Shown piece by piece: positions 1-9,912 of a DNA stretch of 64,000 nt. The DNA is taken from positions 247,548-311,547 of the forward strand of contig CAUYUJ010014613.1 in NCBI GenBank assembly GCA_963575745.1, given 5' to 3'. The stretch is from Prorocentrum cordatum. Taxonomy: Eukaryota; Sar; Dinophyceae; Prorocentrales; Prorocentraceae. Numbering within the stretch: the first letter of the stretch is position 1; every line of letters begins with the position of its first letter. The translations under genes and the position numbers were made by a program. The notes under the pieces were generated by a model. The model had not been told where the DNA came from, ran no database searches, and saw only the letters and a list, made by a program, of their open reading frames with translations.

Positions 1-42
1 TTCCAGCTCACTGCCAAGCAGTTTTGGGCCCCCGGAAAAATC
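1..42 (+). pseudogene. N2 reverse transcriptase, 5' fragment cut by M1
   Basis: Read from base 3, this stretch gives PAHCQAVLGPRKN. It matches the (L)PAHxQxVLGPEKN segment found just before the palm in every other RT here. The frame resumes at 13603 with NLLLLGEML after M1 and N1 are removed, so this is the left half of the N2 RT split by the M1 insertion. The rest of the N2 gag-RT lies left of the window. Confidence 0.85.
34..42. repeat. M1 target-site duplication, left copy
   Basis: GGAAAAATC lies directly outside the left terminal inverted repeat. The right copy is split: GG at 5102-5103 and AAAAATC at 13603-13609, with N1 inserted between. Nine bases is within the 8-9 bp known for Merlin/IS1016-type elements. 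Confidence 0.75.
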
Positions 43-138
43 GGTCCAAAACTGTCTACAGAATTGTTTGGTCGTTTAGACTGGTCCACCCCTCTACAGA
101 GGAATGCCACCTCTAAAGGTTTTTGCCCGCGTCTAAAG
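43..138. repeat. M1 left terminal inverted repeat
   Basis: It pairs with 5005-5101 in reverse complement. Shared blocks include (T)ACAGAA, GGTCGTTTAGAC, CCACC, TAAAGGTT and GTCTAAAG, in the same order with nearly equal spacing. By eye the identity is roughly two thirds. Confidence 0.8.
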
Positions 139-167
139 CGCCACAGTGGCCCTGTCTAAAGGGGCTG

Positions 168-790
168 GCTGGGGATTCTGACAGGATTCTGAGAGCATTC
201 TGAGAGGATTCTGAAAGCTTTCTGAGAGGATTCTGAAAGCTTTCTGAGAGGATTCTGAAAGCTTTCTGAGAGGATTCCGAAAGCATTCTGAAAGGATTCT
301 GAAAGGATTCTAGCATTCTGAGAGGATTCTGCGAGCATTCTGCGAGGATTCTGAGAGCATTCTGCGAGGATTCTGAAAGCATTCTGCGAGGATTCTGAAA
401 GCATTCTGAGACGATTCTGCGAGGATTCTGAAAGCATTCTGAGACGATTCTGCGAGCATTCTGCGAGGATTCTGAAAGGATTCTGAAAGCATTCTGCGAG
501 GATTCTGAAAGCATTCTGCGAGGATTCTGAAAGCATTCTGAGAGGATTCTGAAGTTCTGCGAGGACTCTGAAAGCATTCTGAGAGGATTCTGAGAGCATT
601 CTGCGAGGATTCGGACAGCTTTCTGAGAGGATTCTGAAAGCATTCTGAGAGGATTTTAAAGCATTCTGTGAGGATTCTGAAAGCATTATGCGAGGATTCT
701 GAAAGCATTCTGAGAGGATTCTGAGAGCATTCTGAAAGGATTCCGAGGGGATTCTGAGAGGATTCTGAAAGCATTCTGAGTGATACCGGA
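168..790. repeat. Tandem array, about 22-bp unit (AGGATTCTGAAAGCATTCTG)
   Basis: About 28 imperfect copies of a 22-bp unit made of two 11-bp halves, GGATTCTGAAA and GCATTCTGAGA. It lies between the left inverted repeat and the transposase ORF of M1. The long open frames across it on the minus strand are by-products of the repeat period and give SESSQNA-type polypeptides. Confidence 0.9.
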
Positions 791-842
791 ACGATCCCAA
801 AGCGATTCCGGGCCGATTTTCGCATGACGTAGCCGAAGCACG

Positions 843-3137
843 ATGGCTCAACCTCCGAGTTTGACTTCGTGTCCTTACTGTGCTTTACCTATACCTTCAG
901 AATTGTTGTTCGCTCACCTTGCGACTCATGAAGGATATGTGAATGCATTTTTTGGACGAGGTGGCTCTTCGCAGTCGCAATCTGCCCTGGTGCCAGCAGT
1001 GCCACAATCGGGGCCAGAGTCACCTGCACGTCGACTCGTTCCACTTGCAGCCGAGCCAGCTCCGCCGGCACAACCGCCGCCAATTCCTTTGCATGATGCG
1101 CCGCGATCGGCAGGTTTCCACCGATGTTCTAGCATGCAGCTTCCCGAACTTCTGCAACACCTCGACGATCGGAAAGAGGCCGGAATCCTTCAGGACCTTC
1201 TTTCTGAAGGTGTTGTCCGCCCGCTTGGGCACTGTGGCTGCAACGCTTCTCGGCCGACCCTGAGACCAAGTCAAAGAGCCAGCCAGGCAGTCAAAGGCAG
1301 AGGCCATGGCCCTATAGCTTCAGCCAGATGCACTCGTTGTCAAGCGCACCACTCTGTCGATTTCAGTGGAACTCCGTTTGAGGGGAGCCGAAATAAACTT
1401 GGCTTGGTTACAACGTTCAAACTAGCTGCACACTGGTTGGACGGGACTGGCGTCGGGAAAACCGCTCGGGCATTGAAGATATGTGACAGCACGGTATCTG
1501 CAATGTGGAGCAAGCTGAGACTCCCAGTGGCGTGGCAGCAGCAGAACTTACCCAGGATTGCCGATTCAGAGTGCATCGTGGATATCACGTGGGGTCCGCA
1601 TCGGAGACAGGTTCGGTACGGCGTGCCAGCGCGTCCTCTCAAGTTCGAGAGCTACATCTTTCAAGTAGCAGTGGCATTCAGGGTCTTTCAAGGCGTCCGG
1701 CGATTCCTACCTGGAACTCTTCGTGTGCAACGTGTCCTCAGCAAAGATGCCACGTACAACAAAAACGTATTGTTGACAATGTTGGACCCTTCCTGCTCAA
1801 TAGTTTCGGACCAGGGCTCCGAATGGGCACGCCTCCCGCATTTCTTTGCCCGAGCCTCAACAGTTAACCATTCAATAGAATGGGTTTCGGCCGACGGTAC
1901 AACAACAAATTTGGGCGAATCCTTCAATGGATTATTGAAGAAAATGGGTAGCCAGCTGAGTATGTGGAAAGGCCGGGTTGCTGACTCAGAACTGGAAGTC
2001 CGATGGCAGGAATTGGCTTGGAGAATCAATTCAGAACTAAACACAAGCGTTATCCCTGCTGGCGCGAAATTGGTCAAATATGTGGCAGTTTTGGCAGAAT
2101 ACCAAGCGAGCACCCAGGGGAGACTACCAGCAGTGGTTCCTGAAGCGCGACGAGCGCTGGAAATGTCTCGAATACCTCTCCCGACGGGGGAACACAGAGT
2201 GAGGCGATTTCCAGCGAAAAGGTCCGAGCTGCTTAAGGCGTGCTGGCGCAGACTACGGGAGTGGTTACGGGGGGATGCCGATACTTTGGAATTGGAGGGG
2301 CTCTCGAGGCAAGAACGTTTTTACTGCCACAGGTGGTGTGAGTGCTGGATTGGCATCAGCCACACCTCCACAGGCCCTGAAAGCAATAGAGTCTTGCATC
2401 TCCAGAGAGCCTCCAAAGTATATCGTCGTCAGCTCCAGACTGCGGAGAGGCACCCCGACGACGCACAGAAAGATGACTCCGACCCGAGCGAAGACCAGGA
2501 GAGCTCAGGCGCCACCATCGTCGACTCAGATGACGCGCCGCTGGTCCACAAGGCGAGCTCTCGACGAAGCACGCGAAAGAGGCCCGCGGCAGACGTGCCA
2601 GAAAAAGATAAAGATGTAGAGATCAGCATTGAGGAGCTCGACGAGGCGCTGGCTCCCTACGGCAAGCGCTGCGATCCGTCTACACCGAAGGACGGGCATT
2701 GCCTGTTCCACGCCCTCCGAAAACTTGGGATGACAGACGACAGCATCTCACGCATGAGGGCTCGTGTGATGGAAGAGGCAGACCCAGCAGCCCTAGCAGC
2801 GGCAACTGCCAATCTTGGCCGCACTGTGCAGCAGCACAAGGCTAAGCAGCTGCGGGACGACTACGCAGACGACCTTGTGTTGGGCACTTTGGCGAGGATC
2901 TACGAAAAAACAGTGGTGGTGGTGAATACCGACAGCATTCGCACGTTTACCAGCATTGGTGTGGACCTCGACGGCGCAGTGCCCGACACACCCTTTTGGC
3001 TCGCCTACAACAGAGTGAATCATTACTATGGGACGCTCCCACAGACGCCCCCCAAGGAAGTGCCAGCAGGTGCGTCCAGTGCTTCACAATCTCTCGGATT
3101 GACAGGCTTTCTTGCGCAAAGGATCCAAAAACATTGA
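843..3137 (+). CDS. Merlin/ISXO2-like transposase fused to OTU cysteine protease domain
   Basis: 764 aa. The order of domains is: a C2H2-like finger (C10, C13, H25, H29); a Cys-rich zinc ribbon (about 130-165, ending CTRCQAHH); an IS1016/IS1595-type DDE domain with likely acidic residues D247 (IVDITWG), D323 (VSDQGSEW) and E359 (NLGESFNG), preceded by the family signature VNHSIEW; a basic-acidic linker (about 530-600); and an OTU domain with Cys620 in DGHCLFHAL and His727 in VNHYYG. The protein should cut and join M1 ends in the nucleus. The OTU part would be a ubiquitin/UBL-cleaving protease. All catalytic residues I can place are present and the frame is uninterrupted. The ATG follows the repeat array directly. 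The fusion within one ORF is seen directly; protease activity is inferred. Confidence 0.85.
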   Translation: MAQPPSLTSCPYCALPIPSELLFAHLATHEGYVNAFFGRGGSSQSQSALVPAVPQSGPESPARRLVPLAAEPAPPAQPPPIPLHDAPRSAGFHRCSSMQLPELLQHLDDRKEAGILQDLLSEGVVRPLGHCGCNASRPTLRPSQRASQAVKGRGHGPIASARCTRCQAHHSVDFSGTPFEGSRNKLGLVTTFKLAAHWLDGTGVGKTARALKICDSTVSAMWSKLRLPVAWQQQNLPRIADSECIVDITWGPHRRQVRYGVPARPLKFESYIFQVAVAFRVFQGVRRFLPGTLRVQRVLSKDATYNKNVLLTMLDPSCSIVSDQGSEWARLPHFFARASTVNHSIEWVSADGTTTNLGESFNGLLKKMGSQLSMWKGRVADSELEVRWQELAWRINSELNTSVIPAGAKLVKYVAVLAEYQASTQGRLPAVVPEARRALEMSRIPLPTGEHRVRRFPAKRSELLKACWRRLREWLRGDADTLELEGLSRQERFYCHRWCECWIGISHTSTGPESNRVLHLQRASKVYRRQLQTAERHPDDAQKDDSDPSEDQESSGATIVDSDDAPLVHKASSRRSTRKRPAADVPEKDKDVEISIEELDEALAPYGKRCDPSTPKDGHCLFHALRKLGMTDDSISRMRARVMEEADPAALAAATANLGRTVQQHKAKQLRDDYADDLVLGTLARIYEKTVVVVNTDSIRTFTSIGVDLDGAVPDTPFWLAYNRVNHYYGTLPQTPPKEVPAGASSASQSLGLTGFLAQRIQKH

Positions 3138-3283
3138 AGGAATCTGTGATTGAGCTAGAATGATCTATAGAGTTTCACATCCGTTTCACACAGAATGCCT
3201 TTGGAATGATTTCGCGCAACTGGCGTGAGAACAAAGATCATCACATCACATATTCGATCAACTGCGCCAGACGTTTGCATGCT

Positions 3284-3785
3284 CCGATTGCCGATTGAGG
3301 CGTTGCCGTGCCCAGATTGCCAATTGAGACGTTTCCGTGCTCAGATTGCCGATTCGCGCGTTTCCGCTTAGATTGCCGATTCGGGCGCTTCGGTGCTCAG
3401 ATGCCTGATTCGAGCGTTGCAGTGCTCAGATTGCGGGTTCGTGCGTTTCAGGGTTCAGATTGCACATGCGAGCGTTTCGGTGTTCAGCTTGCCAATTCAG
3501 GCGTTTCCGTGCTCAGATTGCCGATTCGGGTGTGTGCTCAGATTGCGGATTCGAGCGTTTCAGCGCTCAGATTGCGGATTCGGGCGTTTCCGCACTCAGA
3601 TTGCCTATTCGGGGGTGTCGTTTTTCAGATTGCCGTCCTGGGCGTTGTTGTGTTCAGATTGCCGGTTCGTGCCTTTCAGGGCTAAGATTGCTGATTCCGG
3701 CGTTGCGGTGCTGAGGTTGCGGATTGAAGCGTTTCTGTATTCAGATTGCCCTTTCGGGCGTTGCACGGCGTAGATTGCCATTTGG
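3284..3785. repeat. Tandem array, about 27-30-bp unit (CAGATTGCCGATTCGGGCG)
   Basis: Around 17 degenerate copies of a CAGATTGCC-GATTCG-GGCGTTTC unit follow the transposase stop. No ORF here has coding character. The array grades into the next one through the shared CAGATTGC core. Confidence 0.85.
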
Positions 3786-4940
3786 GCGGCTTGGATTGCA
3801 AATCTGGGCGCCCCCTGGGGGAGCACGTAACCTAGCTCAGATTGCAATTCTGGATTGGAATTCTGGGCGCGCCTGCCTGAGAGAGCGCGGAATCGAGCTG
3901 ATTGCAATTCTGGGCACGCCCGCTCGGCAAACGCGAAAACTAATTCAGATTGCAATTCCGAGCGCGTCCTCTTTGGAGAGCGCGCAATCGAGTTCAGATT
4001 GGAATTCTGTGCGCGCTTGCTTGGAAAAGCGCGGAATCGAGCTGAACTCGCAATTCTGGGCGCGTCTGCCAAAGAGGGCTCGCTTGCCTGAAAGAGCGCG
4101 GAACCGAGCTCAGATTGCAATTCTGGGCGCGCCCGCTTGGGAAGCACGAAAACCAGTTCAGATTGGAATTCTGGGCGCGCCTGCCTGGGAGAGCGCGAAA
4201 TCGAGCTCAGATTGCAATTCTGGGCGCGCCTGCCTGAGAGAGCGCGGAACCGAGCTCAGATTGCAATTCTGGGCGCGCCCGCTTGGAAAGCACGAAAACA
4301 AGTTCAGATTGCAATTTTGGGCGCGCCTGCTTGGGAGAGCGCGAAATCGAGCTCAGATTGGAATTCTGGGCGCGCTTTCCTGGGAGAGCGCGGAACCGAG
4401 CTCGGATTGCATTTCTGGGCGCGCCCGTTTGGAAAGCACGAACACAAGTTCATATTGCAATTCTGGGCGCGCCCGCTTGGAAAGCACGAAAACCAGTTCA
4501 GATTGGAATTCTGGGCGCGCTTGCCTGGGAGAGCGCGAAATCGAGCTCAGATTGCAATTCTGGGCGCGCCTGCCTGAGAGAGCGCGGAACCGAGCTCAGA
4601 TTGCAATTCTGGGCGCGCCCGCTTGGAAAGCACGAAAACAAGTTCAAATTGCAATTTTGGGCGCGCCTGCCTGGGAGAGCGCGAAATCGAGCTCAGATTG
4701 GAATTCTGGGCGCGCCTTCCTGAAAGAGCGCGGAACCGAGCTCGGATTGCAATTCTGGGCGCGCCCGTTTGGAAAGCACGAAAACAAGTTCAGCTTGCAA
4801 TTCTGGGCGTGCCTGCCTGGGAGAGCGCAAATTCGAGCTCAGATTGCAATTCTGGGCGCGGCTGCTCGGGAAGCACGAAATCATATTCAGGCTGCAGTTC
4901 TGAGCGCGCTTGCTCGGGATAGCGCCAAAGCAGGCGGCGA
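3786..4940. repeat. Tandem array, about 49-bp unit with TTCTGGGCGCGC core
   Basis: Over 20 copies of a 48-49-bp unit: CAGATTGCAATTCTGGGCG then CGCCTGCCTGGGAGAGCG, ending AAATCGAGCT. The CAGATTGCAATTCTG core is a near-palindrome. The same core recurs in arrays of unrelated YR elements elsewhere in the window. The 428-codon open frame across it is repeat-derived and not a gene. Confidence 0.9.
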
Positions 4941-5004
4941 TTGGTATCATGGGCGCGCCTGTGCGGTTTGTTCCCTACACACTGTGGAGGTGTCCACCAG
5001 AGTA

Positions 5005-5101
5005 CTTTAGACGGGGCCAACAACCTTTAAAGTGCGTGCTTCTCTGTGGGAGAGGTGGCCAGGTCTAAACGACCACCTTCTTCTGTAAACTGGATCCGCC
5101 C
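5005..5101. repeat. M1 right terminal inverted repeat
   Basis: The reverse complement begins GGGCGGATCCAGTTTACAG and aligns without gaps to the left end GGTCCAAAACTGTCTACAG, then continues through GGTCGTTTAGAC. It abuts the split target duplication, and N1 begins about one base beyond. Confidence 0.8.
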
Positions 5102-5102
5102 G

Positions 5103-5880
5103 GAAAATCTTCCTCCATCCCCTGAGTGGGTTTGCGCTCCTGTGCGTACACAGGGCACACTCTAATCGCACGTCTGGCCGGCGATGTCTTGGGGCGAAGG
5201 CCACCAGTATCCCGGCCAGAGAGCGCATAACCCACGAGGGCGGGAGGGCTGGGAATTGAAGCAACCCACAGGCAGCCGAAACTGCAGCACTCGGCGGTGC
5301 AGGATGGCGCCCAGCGGCACCAGGAATAAACAATTACCTGCAGGTGCAATTGGCCTTCAACCTTGAACAGCGTAGCACCGGCGACGAAGGGCCCACGAGC
5401 AAGCCTTCAACCTTGAACAGCATAGCACCAGCGACGAGAGACCCACGAGCTCCCATCACCAGAGGCCTTCGACGCGCCCCACGTGCCCACGAGGAGCAGA
5501 CACCCAATCACAGTTCCCGCCAGCTCCCGCGGAGCCGCCAAGCGTGCGAGGCAGGGATAGCTGCCCAGGAGCACGACGCAAGGCAGATACGCCTGCTCCC
5601 TCAGGAGAGCACCAGGCATGTGAGACAAGCCTGCCTGTCACTAATTGGTCCTGTGCCACGAACGCAAACCCCAGAAGCCCCCAGAGGCCAAGAGGAGAGG
5701 AGTGGATGATGACACGCTCCGTCGTCATATTTTCCTGTCCCCCAAATCGCTTCGCGATTTGGGGGCTAAGAAAATCTTCCTCCATCCCCTGAGTGGGTTT
5801 GCGCTCCTGTGCGTACACAGGGCACACTCTAATCGCACGTCTGGCCGGCGATGTCTTGGGGCGAAGGCCACCAGTATCCC
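5103..5880 (-). repeat. N1 3' split-repeat block (B1-A2-B2)
   Basis: B2 is 5103-5213, A2 about 5282-5769, B1 5770-5880. The two 111-bp B copies look identical by eye. A2 matches A1 at 13116-13602. At the B1|A2 join (5769/5770, minus strand) GAAGATTTTC meets TTAGCCCCC. The A start then folds as CCCCCAAATCG / CGATTTGGGGG with a five-base loop. Positions 5214-5281 are unmatched filler. Confidence 0.85.
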
Positions 5881-5947
5881 TGTGCACCCCAGGACATCGC
5901 ATCCTGGACAGACACAACCTGTGCAGACGTGGAAGCCCAATGCACAC

Positions 5948-5984
5948 AGGTGTGTGTGTGCGTGTGTGTGCGTGTGCACGCGTA
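5948..5984. repeat. TG-rich microsatellite
   Basis: A short (TG)n/(CG) run lies between the N1 YR stop and B1. The rest of 5881-6041 shows nothing recognisable; it is the 3' untranslated stretch of N1. Confidence 0.7.
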
Positions 5985-6041
5985 TGCCCGCGAAGCGACA
6001 ATCAATTTCGTACACGCAATTCCTCTGATTGTTTTCCACGC

Positions 6042-7538
6042 TCAGTCCTCGCCAGAAGACTCCGAGAATTCTATTAAGAATTCTGCTTCCTCCAGCGTGC
6101 CGCGGGCTTTGGCCGAAGTGTACGCGAAGGCCGTCACGCCCCTCCAGCCTCCCGAATAGAAAAGCGCTGCCGGCCCATTGGCCTGCACAACTTCTGTGGC
6201 CCATCCGCGGCGGAACGCATGAGTGCCCCAGGATCGCGCGTCGGCGAATCCTAGAGCTTGCGCAGCGAGCTTTAAGCAAGCCAGCGATTCGTTATACGAA
6301 ATACTCGCGAAAGGGATCCCGCTGTCTGCCAACCTTCGCCTCAGCACGCATGCGCCGCAGAGCGTCTTGCCCTGCAACTTGCAAATGCACCGGCGCGAGA
6401 CCTCCACCGGCTCAGCACAACATTTGCGATTGAAGAAAGTTATCCGGACAGCTTCTGTTCCCCCAGCAACGGTCTCAATGACGACTTGCGCCTGAGGACG
6501 GCCCAACTGCAAAGTTTCACCATATCTGAGACAGAAGTGCCGAGATACGACCCATGATTCACCAATGTCCTGCTGATCGTTGCTGACACACCATTGCGCC
6601 AACTTACGGGTCTGATCAGCTGTCGCACGGATTTTTACTCGCCGAATGGCTCTTCCAGATTTCTCTGCTCCACGAGCGACGCGGCTTGTGTCGAGCAGTG
6701 CCCCTAAAGGACTACGCATCCATCGCAAGATCGTTCTCAAATGCGAAAGGTATTTACTAAGCGAAGAAGCACTGCGAAAGAGAACGACAAACGCATCCAC
6801 TTGCGCATCTGCTGGGGGCCAGGGCTCAAGCTTGTGTAGAATACAATTCTGTCCGTAAAGGCGAAGCGCTGAAGCGTAGCCCGAAGCACTCGCCTTCCAG
6901 CCACAGAACTCAATCCACATCGCTTCCTCCTCGAAACTTTCCTCAGATCTGCTCTGAGACCGCCGTTCCGCTTCTGCCCGGGGCGTTTGCGCTGGCGGTG
7001 CAAGCAGCAACGCATCGACAGCAGCCATTGCGCCGATTGCGTCGGCCAGAATCTTTGGCGGAGGCAAATGTGCAGATCGCCGCGCTGCGGCGCATAAGGC
7101 CAAAGCTGCCATGGCTCTCCGCTGCTTCCCTGAATCTCCTGGTGCCGCTGCTCGTCTCGCCGGCGATGGACCGGCAGCCGGAATTGGCTTGGCATGCGCC
7201 CGTGGTGGCGCGGACGGTGTAGCACTGACATTCGATTGCGAACATGCCCAGAGAAATCTTTCTACGAAATCCTTGCTCCAAGTCTGCAGCGGCGTCCAAA
7301 TCTCAGTTGCCTCACTGACTGAAAGGCCGAGGAAATCAGAGGCATACGCTGCGCCCTCCTGGAGCAACCTCCGCTCTAATCCCTCCAAATCGCCAGAATG
7401 ACCGGAAGCCGCCGCTGCTCTGCGCAACAGAGGTGATAGCCATGTGTCTGCACGTGGACGCACACGTCTGTCTCCTACCGAGGTTCCTTGGGCAGCAGCC
7501 CGGCTGGCATCGATAAAAGAAAGCAGACCACTGCTCAT
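6042..7538 (-). CDS. Tyrosine recombinase of N1
   Basis: 498 aa from the ATG at 7538. I chose it because MSSGLLSFIDASRAA aligns with the (M)ALRFIDKSRAA-type N termini of the other copies, and a spliced-leader relic ends 21 nt upstream; the frame itself stays open to 7892. An SAM-like N-terminal half is followed by the catalytic domain. This has Arg in FCLRYGETLQLG, Lys in FNRK, a CIC...LCGAC cysteine cluster, HxxR in GTHAFRRGWA, Trp in SGGWRG and the likely nucleophile Tyr in TAFAYTSA. The tail is acidic/serine-rich (EFSESSGED). Expected role: inserting the circular cDNA. It is separated from the RT stop by 256 nt. All catalytic positions are present. Confidence 0.9.
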   Translation of the reverse strand: MSSGLLSFIDASRAAAQGTSVGDRRVRPRADTWLSPLLRRAAAASGHSGDLEGLERRLLQEGAAYASDFLGLSVSEATEIWTPLQTWSKDFVERFLWACSQSNVSATPSAPPRAHAKPIPAAGPSPARRAAAPGDSGKQRRAMAALALCAAARRSAHLPPPKILADAIGAMAAVDALLLAPPAQTPRAEAERRSQSRSEESFEEEAMWIEFCGWKASASGYASALRLYGQNCILHKLEPWPPADAQVDAFVVLFRSASSLSKYLSHLRTILRWMRSPLGALLDTSRVARGAEKSGRAIRRVKIRATADQTRKLAQWCVSNDQQDIGESWVVSRHFCLRYGETLQLGRPQAQVVIETVAGGTEAVRITFFNRKCCAEPVEVSRRCICKLQGKTLCGACVLRRRLADSGIPFASISYNESLACLKLAAQALGFADARSWGTHAFRRGWATEVVQANGPAALFYSGGWRGVTAFAYTSAKARGTLEEAEFLIEFSESSGED

Positions 7539-7559
7539 GTAAAAGCTAAGCCAAACCGG

Positions 7560-7579
7560 CTTCGAGCCAGACGCTACGG
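7560..7579 (-). promoter_or_regulatory. Spliced-leader-like relic upstream of N1 YR
   Basis: The minus strand reads CCGTAGCGTCTGGCTCGAAG, about 16 matches to the dinoflagellate spliced leader with one gap. A second partial copy, CCGGTTTGGCTTAG, follows before the ATG. It is either a fossil of trans-spliced RNA copied back to DNA or part of the acceptor region. Confidence 0.6.
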
Positions 7580-7794
7580 AAATCGTCACTGCACAATCTG
7601 CCGAGCAGCAGTCAATCATTATTCTCTGCAGCATTACCACACCACATGATCCTTGAACAGCGCCGGCCCTGACAATTCGAAAGTGAAGCCGGCTCGCGGG
7701 AAGCTGCAAAGAAGGACCCCTGCAATCGATTGCAGGCCACAAACGATGGATGAGATGATGACAGCCGATGCATTTCTCGATTGCACGGCCTTGT

Positions 7795-9909
7795 TCAGTG
7801 GGTGTGCCACGGCAATCGGGCTGGCCAGTCCCATCGCATTTGCCGGAAACCTCGCTTTGCGAAGTGGGCACGAGATGCCTCAAAAGATTCATCTCTCGTG
7901 GGGCCGTCCGCCAAATTTAATTTTGACGGTACGCGCACTGCGTGCAGCAGGACGCCTGCAGCGGCTACAGTGAACCAAAAGTCATTGACAATCTCGTTGT
8001 AATCCTGTTGCCGGCTCGCGCCCCGGACAAGGGTATGGAGCGCGACGTTGCTGTCAATGAACAAAATGGTCTCGCAATCCTTGAGCCCATGCTCAAGGAG
8101 GAACTGCAAACTACACACGGCCGCCACCAATTCCCACAGAGAGATCTGCGTACGGCGCGGTCGGGCCCATCGTTTTGCAACTGTGGGCACTGCGGCAGCA
8201 GACCAAACGCGCATAGCCGGATGAGAAAGCACAAACGCAATCTTCCCATCGCCAGCGGCGTCGGTGTAAACGAAACACCGCTGCACCTCACGTGGATGCA
8301 GCTGGACCACGCGCGTTGGGCAGGATCCCAGAAAACGCCGCCACCACAGGAGTGCATTCCGGACGCGCCTCGGAATCCTCGCACTCCTGCTGTTTGCTTG
8401 CCAATGCAAAGCAGCTAGATAAGCTCTGGCCCCACGGCCGAATACTACCGAGCCGCCCCAGCTGAGCCGACCTGCCAAACGCTTGGCTTCAGCTGGCCGA
8501 AGGGAATTGGCTTCTAAGGCGCCATCTATACAACTGATCCACTTCTCGAGCTTCTCACGACCGATCCAATGCAATTGCGCCTGGCCAAGCGCGGGCGCAG
8601 ACTCCCAGCACAGTGGCGCTTGATGCATCGTCGACCGATTTCTTTGATCCAAGTCCCAGCCTAGAAGCTTGATCACCTGGCGACTGCAATTCGCAGTACC
8701 CCTCGGCCCTGCAAGTTCATACGAATGCTCTTCTTTGCGATCGGCCGAGAACAGATCATCGACAAAGCGGGGCGTGGCAATTAAAAACTCCTGCGCTAAG
8801 AACGCCTGGACAAAACTGCCAAAACGATGCCAAGAATGCACCGAGCTTAAAGCCCCGAAAGGACACGCGAGCAACTGCAGTCCTGAGTTCTCAGCTGCTG
8901 CCGCTGCCCACGAGACCACTGCGAAACGCAAGTGGTCCGTGCGAAGAGGTAAACTCTTAAACGCGCTCTTGAAATCTTCCTTTCGGAAGCGAATCTCAGC
9001 GTGCTCGCCGCACCCTGCGATTAAAGCAGACGCTAGACTCACCAGCGAATCTAGATTGTCGACTGGGAGAGCCTCCCCGACGGACGTAGCTGCATTCACA
9101 TCGGAATCGCTAAAATCATCCACGAGACGCACCTTCGGGATCAAATTGCCCTCTGCGCCCTCGCGGAAACCTTCAAACACAGGAAACCGAGCCGTTATAA
9201 TGGAAGCCGCCGGCGACAGTGTTGTCCACCAAACCTTCCGCGTCTCGACTTCCTCATCGCATTTGGCATTGAAAGCGTGCGAAATCGCAGGCTCAGCGAT
9301 CTCGGACCGGCGAATCCGCTCCAGTGTTGAATTATTGCCGGAGCGGGCTCTTTCCAGCAGCACTTGTGCGCTTATGCAGTCTGGCTTATAATCCACTGCA
9401 GGCGAAGTGCCACTGCGCGGAAGCTGGCCTAGCAGCGAGAATCCGTGCTTTAAATCCTCAGCCAGCGCTGCGTCGGGCCACTCCATGGCAGACGCAACTT
9501 CAGCGAGCAAGCGGATATTCTTCTCTGGACCCAATACCTCGCGCACATGGTACGGCAGGGTTGCGCGTTCCTGTGCCCAGGCGTGGCCCGTCACACGTTT
9601 CCGCTCGCGCCAAAACTCCAGCTTCTCTGCCCGAAACGCACACAATTCAGCAGCGCTCATTGCCGTGGAGCGCTCCACTGCGTGCGCCAGAAGCGGCGGC
9701 AGAGGTACAAAGCCAGAGACGCGAGGCAAAGAGTGGGCCCACTCGAGATGGGTCCAGGGAGTCATCGCCCCCACGCGGGGAGCATCGAACAACAATGCGT
9801 CTACCGCGTCCTTAAAAGTGGCAAAAGGCAAAACTGCAGAAGCGGAGCGCTCCCTACTGCTTGAACGGGTACCCCAGTCCGACTCACTATCCGGACCACC
9901 ATCGCCGTT
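7795..9909 (-). CDS. Reverse transcriptase/RNase H of N1 (in frame with gag after UGA)
   Basis: 704 codons open from the gag UGA; no start of its own is needed. RT motifs in order: LGPEKN, RLVDDFS, RKEDFKSAFKSLPL (motif A region), CPFGALSSVHSWHR and the catalytic FVDDLF. A DIRS-type RNase H follows, with Asp in VYTDAAGDG, Glu in WELVAAVC, Asp in FIDSNVAL and Asp in LNLADGPTR. It copies the element RNA and removes the template. No protease, methyltransferase or integrase domain is seen, as expected for the YR order. Confidence 0.9.
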   Translation of the reverse strand, partial: NGDGGPDSESDWGTRSSSRERSASAVLPFATFKDAVDALLFDAPRVGAMTPWTHLEWAHSLPRVSGFVPLPPLLAHAVERSTAMSAAELCAFRAEKLEFWRERKRVTGHAWAQERATLPYHVREVLGPEKNIRLLAEVASAMEWPDAALAEDLKHGFSLLGQLPRSGTSPAVDYKPDCISAQVLLERARSGNNSTLERIRRSEIAEPAISHAFNAKCDEEVETRKVWWTTLSPAASIITARFPVFEGFREGAEGNLIPKVRLVDDFSDSDVNAATSVGEALPVDNLDSLVSLASALIAGCGEHAEIRFRKEDFKSAFKSLPLRTDHLRFAVVSWAAAAAENSGLQLLACPFGALSSVHSWHRFGSFVQAFLAQEFLIATPRFVDDLFSADRKEEHSYELAGPRGTANCSRQVIKLLGWDLDQRNRSTMHQAPLCWESAPALGQAQLHWIGREKLEKWISCIDGALEANSLRPAEAKRLAGRLSWGGSVVFGRGARAYLAALHWQANSRSARIPRRVRNALLWWRRFLGSCPTRVVQLHPREVQRCFVYTDAAGDGKIAFVLSHPAMRVWSAAAVPTVAKRWARPRRTQISLWELVAAVCSLQFLLEHGLKDCETILFIDSNVALHTLVRGASRQQDYNEIVNDFWFTVAAAGVLLHAVRVPSKLNLADGPTRDESFEASRAHFAKRGFRQMRWDWPARLPWHTH

Positions 9910-9912
9910 TCA
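9910..9912 (-). other. In-frame UGA between gag and RT of N1
   Basis: Gag ends CGC TGA AAC and the same frame stays open through the whole RT. The same arrangement occurs in N4, N5 and N7, so readthrough is the simplest way to make Gag-Pol. Confidence 0.65.

Larger units (their letters stand above)
43..5101 (+). mobile_element. M1, Merlin/IS1016-type DNA transposon with OTU-fusion transposase
   Basis: About 5.06 kb, bounded by roughly 96-bp inverted repeats that begin with GG and flanked by a 9-bp duplication. It holds one ORF (843-3137) between tandem-repeat arrays (168-790, 3284-4940). It is inserted in the palm-proximal part of the N2 RT. The transposase fold, the GG termini and the duplication length all point to Merlin. 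Most of the 3' half is minisatellite, which is unusual for this class. Confidence 0.85.

Noticed and set aside
113-851. Overlapping minus-strand open frames rich in SESSQNA/RILSE repeats
   Set aside because: The 22-bp repeat unit has few stops in several frames; the peptides only restate the DNA period.
3724-5010. 428-codon plus-strand open frame (ARLPERARNRAQIAILGA repeats)
   Set aside because: Lies wholly in the 49-bp array; three phases are open at once and no domain is seen.
7795-9909. DIRS or Gypsy/Copia assignment
   Set aside because: No DDE integrase, protease or methyltransferase domain; split direct repeats and a tyrosine recombinase instead.
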